A stretch of 64,000 nt of DNA from NCBI RefSeq assembly GCF_004342005.1, contig NZ_SMBX01000005.1:1-64000 (forward strand). The letters run 5' to 3'. Under the pieces are notes generated by a model. The model was not told the origin of the DNA and searched no databases. It saw nothing but the letters and a program-made list of their open reading frames with translations. This stretch comes from Paracandidimonas soli. Lineage in GTDB: Bacteria; Pseudomonadota; Gammaproteobacteria; Burkholderiales; Burkholderiaceae_B. Position numbers and translations under genes: made by a program. Positions 34,358-41,963 of this stretch are shown here, in pieces (the stretch's first letter is position 1; each line of letters starts with the position of its first letter).

Positions 34358-34472
34358 TTTCTGATATTCCGAAATTGTCATGGACTTCATGTGCAATCAA
34401 GCATTATTTCTGATATTCCGAAATTATCAGGCCTGCCTGGAAGTAGCTGTTGAAATTTCGGAATATCAGAAA
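34358..34472. promoter_or_regulatory. three operator copies upstream of hipB
   Basis: The 19-mer TTTCTGATATTCCGAAATT occurs exactly at 34358-34376 and 34407-34425 and, inverted, at 34454-34472. Within each, ATTTC and GAAAT arms flank a nine-base core. Centre-to-centre spacing is 49 and 47 bases, near whole helical turns. The layout fits cooperative HipB binding with DNA bending, as known for E. coli hipBA. The third copy touches the 3' end of the next gene (stop at 34474). No promoter hexamers were assigned with confidence. Confidence 0.75.
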
Positions 34473-34473
34473 A

Positions 34474-35361
34474 TCATCGCTTCCGGCTCTGACGCCACTC
34501 GTGGGCGGCGATGCCCATGCCGCTGAGGCATACGGTGCAGATCCCCGCCCAGGTGACGGCGTCGGGTATCTGCCGCCAGACCAGCCAGCCGTAGGTAGTG
34601 GCGGCGACGATCTGAAGGTACAGGAAGGGGGACAGCATCGAGGCGGGGCTGTGGCGGTAGGCCTGGATCTGCAGCAGGTGGCCCAATGCGCCGAAAACGC
34701 CGGTGGACAGCAGGATCATCCATTGCAGAGGTGTGAAGGTCTGCAGCGCGGGGAGGGCGGCGGGCAGGCTGAACGGCAGGACGGCGGTCAGGCAGATGGT
34801 GCCGACCAGGCCGCTCCACACCAGGGTGGTGAAGGGATTGTCGGCGGCCACGCGGCGGGTGGCGATGAATTGCCCTGCGAACAGACAGGCCGTCAACAGG
34901 CCGAACGCCACGCCGATCGGATCGAGGCCACCGTTCGGGCGGATGATGAGCAGAACGCCCGCGAAGCCGATGCCGGCAGCCAGCCAGCGCGACAGCCGCA
35001 TGGGCTCCTTCAGCAGCCACGGCGCGGTGGCCAGCATGATGAGCGGCGCAAGAAAGTTGATGGACGTGGCCTCCGCCTGCGGCAGCCGGCTCAGCGTCAT
35101 GAAGAACGACATGGTGGCCATCAGCATCAGCAGCCCGCGCAGGATCTGGTTGGGCAGATAGACGCTGCGCAGGGTTTTCAGGCCCTTGGACGGTATCACC
35201 AGCGAAAGCACCAGCACCAGGTGCACGATGTAGCGCACCCAGCACATGAACAGCAGCGACACTCCCAGGCCCATGACCCATTTGCCGGCGGTGTCCAGCG
35301 CGGACAGCGACCAGGTCGAGGCGAGCAGGAGCAGGACTCCAAGAAGAGGGTGTGGCGTCAT
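34474..35361 (-). CDS. DMT/EamA family transporter
   Basis: A 295-residue inner-membrane protein with ten hydrophobic segments forming two EamA repeats: RGLLMLMATMSFFMTLSRLP and EATSINFLAPLIMLATAPWL in the first, LSTGVFGALGHLLQIQAY in the second. EamA proteins export amino acids or metabolites, and the substrate here is unknown. The start overlaps the stop of the DUF4105 gene (ATGA), so the two are co-translated. The 3' end abuts a hipB operator copy. Confidence 0.88.
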   Translation of the reverse strand: MTPHPLLGVLLLLASTWSLSALDTAGKWVMGLGVSLLFMCWVRYIVHLVLVLSLVIPSKGLKTLRSVYLPNQILRGLLMLMATMSFFMTLSRLPQAEATSINFLAPLIMLATAPWLLKEPMRLSRWLAAGIGFAGVLLIIRPNGGLDPIGVAFGLLTACLFAGQFIATRRVAADNPFTTLVWSGLVGTICLTAVLPFSLPAALPALQTFTPLQWMILLSTGVFGALGHLLQIQAYRHSPASMLSPFLYLQIVAATTYGWLVWRQIPDAVTWAGICTVCLSGMGIAAHEWRQSRKR

Positions 35362-36395
35362 TGTTCGGATCGGGCGGGGACGGGAGAGGTGTCGATGCCT
35401 GGGACGCCTTCGCGGATGCGCCGGGGGAACTCCGGCGTGTCTCCCGCCGCCAGCGCGCGCTGGGTGATGCGGCCGCGCGCATGCAGGGTTTCGAAAGGGA
35501 TGCCGGGGGCCAGGCCCTTGTGGTCGTAGGCGTATTCCGCAAAATAGCCGGAGGCCAGCAGCCGGTAGTCCAGCGGCAGGCCGGGGTCGAGCAGGCGCGC
35601 AAGATCGAACACGATGGTGGTGCAATTGCTGGTCAGCGTGTTGTAGAAGTCGGGCGTCCGGGCCAACTGGTTGGCCTGGTCCACGTAGGCCAGGAATGCG
35701 ATGCGCAGGGCTTCCGGCGGCAAGTCCAGCCGATACAGATATACGTCTTCGCCGCGAGCATTGGTGCGGGTCAGTACGATGTCGCGTTCGTCGGAGGCGA
35801 CGATAATGGTTTCATACTGGCGGAAGAAGCCGGCGATGGCGGAAAAGGATTCGTGCCGCTCCTTGCGGATTTCCAGGGAGAAGACGATCCGGCGTCCGTC
35901 GCTGAAGCCGAAGGAAACCAGGGTGTGCGCAATGGCGGGCCCCATCCAGTACGACAGGATCAGGTCGGCGGATTCCAGCTTCGACAGATCATATTCGCGG
36001 GTCTCCCAGCGCGGCGTATAGTCGGTTTCGCTGCGCCAGGCGAAGTTGCGCACGTTCTCCAGCGTGACGATGTCGCCCTGGATATGCCCGTGCAGCAGTT
36101 GCGCCACGTCATCGGCCCAGATGCGGTCGTGGCTGGGTTTCAGCATGCTCCACCAGCCCAGCAGCAGGGCGAAGACGATCATGTAGCCGACGACGACCCG
36201 GCGGCGCGTGCGCAGCGAACGCAGAGCAAGCGCACCCGCGCCCAGCCACAGCGCGATGCCGACGATGCGGGCCGCAAGCGGCCCCTGCGCCTGGTACCAG
36301 AGCGCGAACATGCCCCAGATGCCTGTCGCGACGATGAACAAGGCGGTCAGAAGCCGAAGCAGGGGCGAGACGATGCCGGAGGCTGGGTGATTCAC
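35358..36395 (-). CDS. DUF4105 domain-containing membrane protein
   Basis: A 345-residue protein with two or three N-terminal membrane helices (about 12-33, 42-58 and 68-85) and a periplasmic DUF4105 (Lnb N-terminal-like) domain. NVRNFAWRSETDYTPRWETR, SFGFSDGRRIVFSLEIRKE and NTLTSNCTTIVFDL are family hallmarks. The invariant Cys/Thr of NCTT and the upstream His resemble a papain-like arrangement. The biochemical role is not established. It sits between trpE and the EamA gene and shares a 4-base overlap with the latter. Confidence 0.85.
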   Translation of the reverse strand: MNHPASGIVSPLLRLLTALFIVATGIWGMFALWYQAQGPLAARIVGIALWLGAGALALRSLRTRRRVVVGYMIVFALLLGWWSMLKPSHDRIWADDVAQLLHGHIQGDIVTLENVRNFAWRSETDYTPRWETREYDLSKLESADLILSYWMGPAIAHTLVSFGFSDGRRIVFSLEIRKERHESFSAIAGFFRQYETIIVASDERDIVLTRTNARGEDVYLYRLDLPPEALRIAFLAYVDQANQLARTPDFYNTLTSNCTTIVFDLARLLDPGLPLDYRLLASGYFAEYAYDHKGLAPGIPFETLHARGRITQRALAAGDTPEFPRRIREGVPGIDTSPVPARSEQ

Positions 36396-36470
36396 AAGCA
36401 GGGGTTCCTGTACGCCATACGAGTCGGGAGTGTATCCCGTATGGCGCCGGACAATGCTTTCAGGGCATGT

Positions 36471-37991
36471 TCAGATGGGCTCGTCCAGGCCGTACTGCAC
36501 CTGCTCGGCCGCGCGCAGCACGGCGCGGGCCTTGGCTTCGGTTTCCTGCCATTCCTTCTCGGGGTCGGAGTCGGCGACGATGCCCGCGGCGGCCTGCACG
36601 TACAGCATGCCGTCCTTGATCAGTCCGGTGCGGATGGCGATGGCCAGGTCCATTTCGCCGCCGTAGCTCAGGTAGCCCGCCGCGCCGCCGTAGATGCCGC
36701 GGCGCACGGGCTCGAGCTCGTCGATGATTTCCATGGCGCGCACCTTGGGCGCGCCTGTCAGCGTGCCGGCGGGGAAGGACGCGCGCAGCACGTCCATATT
36801 GCTCATGCCGGGCTTCAGGATGCCGGTCACGTTGGACACCAGGTGCATGACGTGCGAGTAGCGCTCAATGGTCATGGTGTCGGTGACTTCCACCGTGCCG
36901 GTCTCGGCGACGCGGCCGATGTCGTTGCGCGCCAGGTCGATCAGCATGACGTGCTCGGCGCGTTCCTTGGGATCGGCCAGCAGTTCTTCGGCCAGCGCGG
37001 CGTCTTCTTCCGGCGTGCCGCCGCGCTTGCGCGTGCCGGCCAGCGGACGAATGGTGACTTGCGTCTTCTGCTCGCCGTTGCGCACGACGTTTTCCTGGCG
37101 CACCAGGATTTCCGGCGATGCGCCCACGACCTGGAAGTTGTCGAAATTCCAGTAGTACATATAGGGCGAAGGGTTGAGCGAACGCAGCGAGCGGTACAGC
37201 GACAGCGGCGAATCGCGGAACGGTTTGGCGATGACCTGGCCGACCTGCACCTGCATCAGGTCTCCGGCCATGATGTAGTCCTTGGCCTTGCGCACGGCGG
37301 TCAGGTAGTCGTCCTTCCTGAAGTCGCGCCGGGCCTCGGTCTGCATGCTGGCGTAGGCGTAGGGAATGGAGACGGGCATGCGCAGTTTCTCGCGCAGTTG
37401 CTTCAGGCGGCGCTTGGCCTGGACGTAGCTTTCCGGCAGGGCGGGGTCGGCGTAGACGACGAGATAGGTCCGGCCTGCCAGGTTGTCGATGATGACCAGC
37501 TCGTCGACATGCAGCAGCAGGATGTCGGGCGTGCCCTCGTCCTGTCCGGCGGGGAACGGCTTGACCGCCGGCCCCAGGCGCGGCTCGATGCAGCGCACGG
37601 TGTCGTAGCCGAAATAGCCAGCCAGGCCGCCCGCAAAGCGCGGCATGCCGGGGCGGATGGCGATCTTGAAGCGGTCCTGGTAATCGGCGATGAATTGCAG
37701 CGGATCGCCTTTGTGAGTTTCGATGACCTGGCCTTTGTGCACGACTTCGGTGGTGTCGCCTGTGGCGCGGATGATGGTCTTGGCGGGCAGGCCGATGAAG
37801 GAATAGCGGCCGAAGCGTTCGCCGCCCACCACGGACTCAAGCAGGCAGCTGTTGCGTCCCCCCTCGGGACCGCCATGCGCCAGCTTGAGGTAGATGCCGA
37901 GCGGCGTGTCGAGATCGGCGTAGGTTTCGGCGATCAGGGGAATGCGGTTGTAGCCTTGGGATGCCAGTGCCTTGAATTCAATTTCTGTCAT
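36471..37991 (-). CDS. trpE: anthranilate synthase component I
   Basis: TrpE makes anthranilate from chorismate with ammonia from TrpG. The 506 residues include the tryptophan feedback site LLES (50-53), GGLAGYFGYDTVR, the chorismate-site segment IRPLAGTRKRGGTPEEDA, LIDLARNDIGRV and GAPKVRAMEIIDELE near the C-terminus. A 266-base leader upstream contains a Trp-rich peptide and an attenuator. No trpG, trpD or trpC follows in the same direction: the next gene is DUF4105, so the glutaminase subunit must be encoded elsewhere. Confidence 0.97.
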   Translation of the reverse strand: MTEIEFKALASQGYNRIPLIAETYADLDTPLGIYLKLAHGGPEGGRNSCLLESVVGGERFGRYSFIGLPAKTIIRATGDTTEVVHKGQVIETHKGDPLQFIADYQDRFKIAIRPGMPRFAGGLAGYFGYDTVRCIEPRLGPAVKPFPAGQDEGTPDILLLHVDELVIIDNLAGRTYLVVYADPALPESYVQAKRRLKQLREKLRMPVSIPYAYASMQTEARRDFRKDDYLTAVRKAKDYIMAGDLMQVQVGQVIAKPFRDSPLSLYRSLRSLNPSPYMYYWNFDNFQVVGASPEILVRQENVVRNGEQKTQVTIRPLAGTRKRGGTPEEDAALAEELLADPKERAEHVMLIDLARNDIGRVAETGTVEVTDTMTIERYSHVMHLVSNVTGILKPGMSNMDVLRASFPAGTLTGAPKVRAMEIIDELEPVRRGIYGGAAGYLSYGGEMDLAIAIRTGLIKDGMLYVQAAAGIVADSDPEKEWQETEAKARAVLRAAEQVQYGLDEPI

Positions 37992-38040
37992 GTGTGTCTC
38001 GATGCGTGGGTTTTTTGCATGAGGCCGGACGCAAACACGA

Positions 38041-38068
38041 AAAGCCCGGCCATAAAAAGGTTCCGGGC
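38041..38068 (-). terminator. trpE attenuator terminator
   Basis: On the minus strand GCCCGG (complement of 38063-38068) and CCGGGC (38044-38049) pair across the loop and are followed by TTTTCG. The hairpin lies between the leader peptide stop (38139) and trpE (37991). Upstream, CTGGTG in the Trp codons (38161-38166) is complementary to CACCAG (38112-38117), a 1:2-type pairing, and CCGGG at the leader stop could compete for the terminator arm. This fits classical ribosome-stalling attenuation. Confidence 0.7.
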
Positions 38069-38138
38069 GGTGTGCGGATGATGGGGACTTCGGCGCGCGA
38101 CAGGCGTGTGACTGGTGTGCGCCGGGAGCATGCTGCCG

Positions 38139-38216
38139 CTACCCGGAATGGCGCGAACGCCACCAGCGCCAATAGGCGGAGGTCTGGTTCAGGTGCCGGG
38201 CGGCTGCGGTAGTCAT
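38139..38216 (-). CDS. trpL: trp operon leader peptide
   Basis: A 25-codon ORF encodes MTTAAARHLNQTSAYW then RWWRSRHSG and stops with TAG. Three tryptophan codons occur within four positions (W16, W18, W19), which random sequence rarely gives. It lies 148 bases upstream of trpE on the same strand, with a terminator hairpin between. When charged Trp-tRNA is scarce, ribosomes would stall at the Trp codons and prevent the terminator from forming. The peptide itself needs no function. Confidence 0.85.
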   Translation of the reverse strand: MTTAAARHLNQTSAYWRWWRSRHSG

Positions 38217-38256
38217 GGTGTGCGGTCTGGTGCGTGGATGGACTTGCCTGGGTTTT

Positions 38257-38913
38257 TCAGTGCGCCGCCAGCCATTCGGCGGCATCCAGGATTGACGCAA
38301 CTATAGCATCGACTTCGAGACTGCGCACGTCGTGGCCCTCGTTGTAGCCGTAGGGAACGGCCAGCATGCGCATGCCTGCGGCGCGCGCGGCCTGCGCGTC
38401 GTTGACGGAGTCGCCGATCATGACGGCCTGGGCGGGCGTCGCGCCAAGCAACCGGCAGGCATGCAGCAGCGGCTCGGGGTGCGGCTTGGCGTGTGCGCAG
38501 GTGTCGCCCGAGACGGAGGCATCGACGAAAGGAGCGATGCCAGTGCGCTCGAGCAGCGGCTGGGTGAACTGCGCCGGCTTGTTGGTGACGACGGCCAGTT
38601 TCAGGCCCATGTCGCGCAAACGCGACAGGCCCTCCATGGCGCCGGGATAGGGTTTTGCATGGCGGCCGTTGCAGTCCTGGTAATGATGGCGGAACCGCGC
38701 CATGGCTTCCTGATGGCTTTGTCCGGGGGCGTCGGACAGGGAGCGCTGCACCAGCACGGCGGCGCCTTTGCCGATGTAGGTTCCGATGCGCCCGGTGTCC
38801 AGCGCGGGCAGGCCCAGATCGGCCCGCATGCCGTTGACCGCCTGGGCGAGATCGGGCAGCGAGTCCAGCAGGGTGCCGTCCAGATCCAGCAATACTGCGG
38901 AGAACTTCATCAT
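38257..38913 (-). CDS. gph: phosphoglycolate phosphatase
   Basis: A HAD-superfamily phosphatase (about 218 residues) that removes 2-phosphoglycolate. VLLDLDGTLLDSLPDLA is motif I, VVTNKPAQFTQPLL motif II, HAKPHPEPL carries the lysine and MIGDSVNDAQAARAAG motif IV. The neighbourhood of trpE and rpe is the usual context for gph in betaproteobacteria. The start is ATG 38913 or 38910 (adjacent methionines), and no strong ribosome binding site distinguishes them. The gene lies upstream of the trp leader on the same strand. Confidence 0.93.
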   Translation of the reverse strand: MMKFSAVLLDLDGTLLDSLPDLAQAVNGMRADLGLPALDTGRIGTYIGKGAAVLVQRSLSDAPGQSHQEAMARFRHHYQDCNGRHAKPYPGAMEGLSRLRDMGLKLAVVTNKPAQFTQPLLERTGIAPFVDASVSGDTCAHAKPHPEPLLHACRLLGATPAQAVMIGDSVNDAQAARAAGMRMLAVPYGYNEGHDVRSLEVDAIVASILDAAEWLAAH

Positions 38914-39062
38914 TTGGTCATTCTTGATGCGTATCATTCATTGTTTTATTAGTGTGGCACAGTTTTGATTTTGCGACTGGCGGGGCATTACGGTATCGTT
39001 ACGCAATTGCCGGTTCCGCATCCCGCAAATCGGTCCCCCCGCGAGGCAAGCAAGCCGAACCC

Positions 39063-40964
39063 ATGAAACCTTATGGCGACCCCGTTGCCGGTGTCAATGC
39101 ATCTCCCGTTCCGGAGGCGCACACGCGCCTGTTGAGCGGTTTTGGCGATATCCTGGAACGCAGGGCGCTTACGCCATTGTTCCAGCCCATTGCCGATCTG
39201 CGTACGGGCGACATCGTCGGCTACGAGGGCCTGATCCGCGGCCCGGTCGACAGCCAGTTGTTTTCCCCCGAAGTGTTGTTCCGCGTCGCCGGCGCAAGCG
39301 GGCGCTCCCTCGAGCTCGAAAGCCTTTGCCGCGCCGCGCACATCGCGCGCTTCCATGAGCTGGGCCTGGAGGGCAAGCTATTCCTGAACGTCAGCCCTGA
39401 AGTACTGCTGCACCCGGCTCAAGGCCTGGATATCCTGCACCAGCGGTCTGGGGCGGGCGATGACGACATCGGCTCCCTGGTCATCGAGCTGACCGAATCC
39501 GCTTCCACCTCCAGCTACGATCGCTTGCGGCAGGCCGCGGCCGATTACCGCAGCTATGGCCTGCAGGTCGCCATCGATGACCTGGGCGCCGGCTTTTCCA
39601 GCCTGCGGCTATGGTCCGAGCTGCGGCCGGAATTCGTCAAGATAGACAAGTATTTCATCCGCGGGCTGGAGTCCGATCCGGTCAAGCGGCAGTTCGTCCG
39701 GTCCATCCTGGAAATCGCGCGCCAGTCCTGCTCCCTGGTGATCGCCGAAGGCATCGAGACGCCTGCCGAGCTCGAGGCCGTGATCCGCATCGGCATTCCG
39801 CTGGGGCAGGGTTTCTATCTGTCAAGGCCGGCCGGCATGCCAGCCAGGAAGCTGCCGCAGTCGCTGCTGGAGACGATGGCCGCGATGTCCGAGCATCGCG
39901 GCGACCGCGCCATATCGGTGGCTGTGCGCAAGCCGACGGCGCGCAGCATCCTGCGCTCGGTGCCGGTGGTGGAGCACAGCGCGCGGACCAATGAGGTGTA
40001 CGAGATATTCAAGCAGCAGGCGGATCTGCAGGCGCTGGTCGTGCAGCGCCATGGCAAGCCGATCGGCCTGATCAACCGGTTGCGGATGCTGGAGCGGCTG
40101 GCCAGGCCCTATCACCGCGAACTGTATGGCGGCAAGCCTTGTTCGCAGTTCATCGAAAACGAGCCTTTGGTGGTGGATCATGCAACCAGCCTGCAGGAAT
40201 TGGGGCACCTGATCACCGAGGTCAGTCCGCAGCACTTGAGCGACGGCTTCATCATCGTCGAGGATGGGCGGTGCATCGGGGTCGGCAACGGCCAGGACCT
40301 GATCCGCGAAATCACCCAGATGCAGCTGAAGGCGGCGCGGTATGCGAATCCCCTGACGCAACTGCCGGGCAATGTGCCGGTCAGCGAATACATCGAAGGG
40401 CTGCTGCGGGCAGGCGAACCGTTTGCGGTTTGCCACTGCGATCTGGACAACTTCAAGCCCTTCAACGATCTGTACGGCTACCTGAAGGGGGACGAAGTCA
40501 TTCAGATGACGGCCGACCTCCTGCGCGAATGCACGGATCCGGACAAGGATTTCCTCGGGCATGTGGGCGGCGATGATTTCATCATCGTGTTCGGCAGCGC
40601 CGATTGGCGGGAGCGCTGCGAAACCATTCTGCAGCGCTTCATGCCCGCTACGCAGTCCATCTACAGGCAGGCCGACGTGCTGGCCGGAGGCTACACCACC
40701 CGCAACAGGCAAGGCCAGGAGGTCTTCCACGACCTGGTCACGATCTCGCTGGGCATCACCACCATTCCAGGCAACACAGGGCTGTCCAGCCATTTCGTGG
40801 CGGAGCTGGCGGCTTCGGCCAAGGCGCAGGCCAAGAAGACGGCTGGCAATGCCATGTTCGTCGAGCGCCGCAGCACGCCTCGGGAAATACCGGCCAGGCA
40901 ACGCGAGCCAGGCGCGTCGGAGCTGGCCGATCTGCGCGCCAGAAGAGTGGCGGCCTCGGGCTGA
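39063..40964 (+). CDS. EAL-CBS-GGDEF signalling protein
   Basis: A 633-residue cytoplasmic protein with EAL first and GGDEF last, the reverse of the common order. The EAL domain (about 25-265) reads YEGLIRG (E55), FLNVSPE, IELTES, IDDLGAGFSS, KIDKYF and AEGIETP, so the metal and catalytic residues look intact. A CBS-like pair (about 290-430) follows. The GGDEF domain has GGDDF at 502-506, with D for E. No obvious RxxD inhibitory site is seen. It could be a phosphodiesterase with a regulatory GGDEF domain, or bifunctional. It stands antisense between gph and rpe. Confidence 0.9.
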   Translation: MKPYGDPVAGVNASPVPEAHTRLLSGFGDILERRALTPLFQPIADLRTGDIVGYEGLIRGPVDSQLFSPEVLFRVAGASGRSLELESLCRAAHIARFHELGLEGKLFLNVSPEVLLHPAQGLDILHQRSGAGDDDIGSLVIELTESASTSSYDRLRQAAADYRSYGLQVAIDDLGAGFSSLRLWSELRPEFVKIDKYFIRGLESDPVKRQFVRSILEIARQSCSLVIAEGIETPAELEAVIRIGIPLGQGFYLSRPAGMPARKLPQSLLETMAAMSEHRGDRAISVAVRKPTARSILRSVPVVEHSARTNEVYEIFKQQADLQALVVQRHGKPIGLINRLRMLERLARPYHRELYGGKPCSQFIENEPLVVDHATSLQELGHLITEVSPQHLSDGFIIVEDGRCIGVGNGQDLIREITQMQLKAARYANPLTQLPGNVPVSEYIEGLLRAGEPFAVCHCDLDNFKPFNDLYGYLKGDEVIQMTADLLRECTDPDKDFLGHVGGDDFIIVFGSADWRERCETILQRFMPATQSIYRQADVLAGGYTTRNRQGQEVFHDLVTISLGITTIPGNTGLSSHFVAELAASAKAQAKKTAGNAMFVERRSTPREIPARQREPGASELADLRARRVAASG

Positions 40965-41030
40965 GCCGGGGCCCGGCGCGTACCAGGCGGCATGAAGCTC
41001 AAGCCGCGCCGGCCAGTGCGGCCGAAGCGC

Positions 41031-41738
41031 TTACGCTTGCAGCGACTCCCCTTTCAGGATTTCCCTGCGCATCTCTTCGATGACCGCCTTGTAGTCGGGT
41101 TTGCCGAAAATGGCGGAGCCGGCCACGAAGGTGTCTGCGCCCGCCGCGCGGATGGCGGCGATATTGTCGGCCTTGACGCCGCCGTCGACCTCCAGGGCGA
41201 TGGGCTGTCCGCCCGCCTGCACCCAGGCGTCGATGCGCGCGCGGGTCTGCTTCAGCTTGGCCAGAGTGGAGGGGATGAAGGCCTGCCCGCCGAAGCCTGG
41301 ATTGACCGACATCAGCAGGACGATGTCCAGCTTGTCCATGACGTGATCCATCCAGGCCAGCGGCGTGGCGGGATTGAATACCAGGCCTGCCCGGCAGCCG
41401 TGGTCATGGATCAGGGACAGGGTGCGGTCAGGGTGGCGCGACGCTTCCGGGTGGAAGGTGATGATGTTTGCGCCGGCCTTGGCGAACTGGGGAACCAGCG
41501 CATCGACGGGCTCCACCATCAGGTGCACGTCGATCGGCGCCTCGGTGTGCGGGCGGATGGCCTCGCAGACCATGGGTCCGATGCTGAGATTGGGAACGAA
41601 ATGGTTGTCCATCACGTCGAAGTGAATCCAGTCGGCTCCGGCCGCGATGACGTTGCGGACTTCTTCGCCCAGGCGGGCGAAATCGGCGGCCAGGAGACTG
41701 GGGGATATGCGGGCGGGCGGCAGCGGAAGATTTGACAT
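41031..41738 (-). CDS. rpe: ribulose-phosphate 3-epimerase
   Basis: Rpe interconverts ribulose-5-P and xylulose-5-P in the pentose phosphate and Calvin cycles. The 235-residue TIM barrel has [28 protein letters not shown] with the metal His and Asp, [23 protein letters not shown] and [11 protein letters not shown], all invariant in the family. ATG 41738 gives [14 protein letters not shown]. An 11-codon extension is possible but not conserved. It diverges from mltA. Confidence 0.96.
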   Translation of the reverse strand: MSNLPLPPARISPSLLAADFARLGEEVRNVIAAGADWIHFDVMDNHFVPNLSIGPMVCEAIRPHTEAPIDVHLMVEPVDALVPQFAKAGANIITFHPEASRHPDRTLSLIHDHGCRAGLVFNPATPLAWMDHVMDKLDIVLLMSVNPGFGGQAFIPSTLAKLKQTRARIDAWVQAGGQPIALEVDGGVKADNIAAIRAAGADTFVAGSAIFGKPDYKAVIEEMRREILKGESLQA

Positions 41739-41809
41739 GGAACAATGAGTTTCACAGGTTGTTCGGGACACCGTTTGGCGTTACTGTGCCATTATTGCAG
41801 TTTTCCCGC

Positions 41810-41843
41810 CCGGACTGCCCGGCAGAACCGCCGGGCAGTCCGG
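41810..41843. other. perfect 14-bp hairpin in the rpe-mltA divergent region
   Basis: CCGGACTGCCCGGC (41810-41823) and GCCGGGCAGTCCGG (41830-41843) form an unbroken stem with the 6-base loop AGAACC. There is no T-run after it on either strand, so it is not a standard terminator. It lies 120 bases ahead of mltA and 72 bases from the rpe start. It could be an mRNA leader structure, a protein site or a degenerate repeat. Confidence 0.6.
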
Positions 41844-41963
41844 TGTTCGTTCCGGATGCCGCTCCCGGGGCCGTCCCCGGTGCAGCGGGCATGCGCGGCC
41901 GCCCACCATGGGCGGGCGCCGATCCGGCCGTAGCCGTCATCCGAAATACCGAAAGATTGCTGA

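Noticed and set aside
35352-38081. Very long plus-strand ORF (over 900 codons) opposite DUF4105 and trpE
   Set aside because: The minus-strand trpE and DUF4105 are unmistakable. The plus frame is Gly/Ala/Arg/Gln/Val-rich low-information sequence, as expected for the mirror of GC-rich codons.
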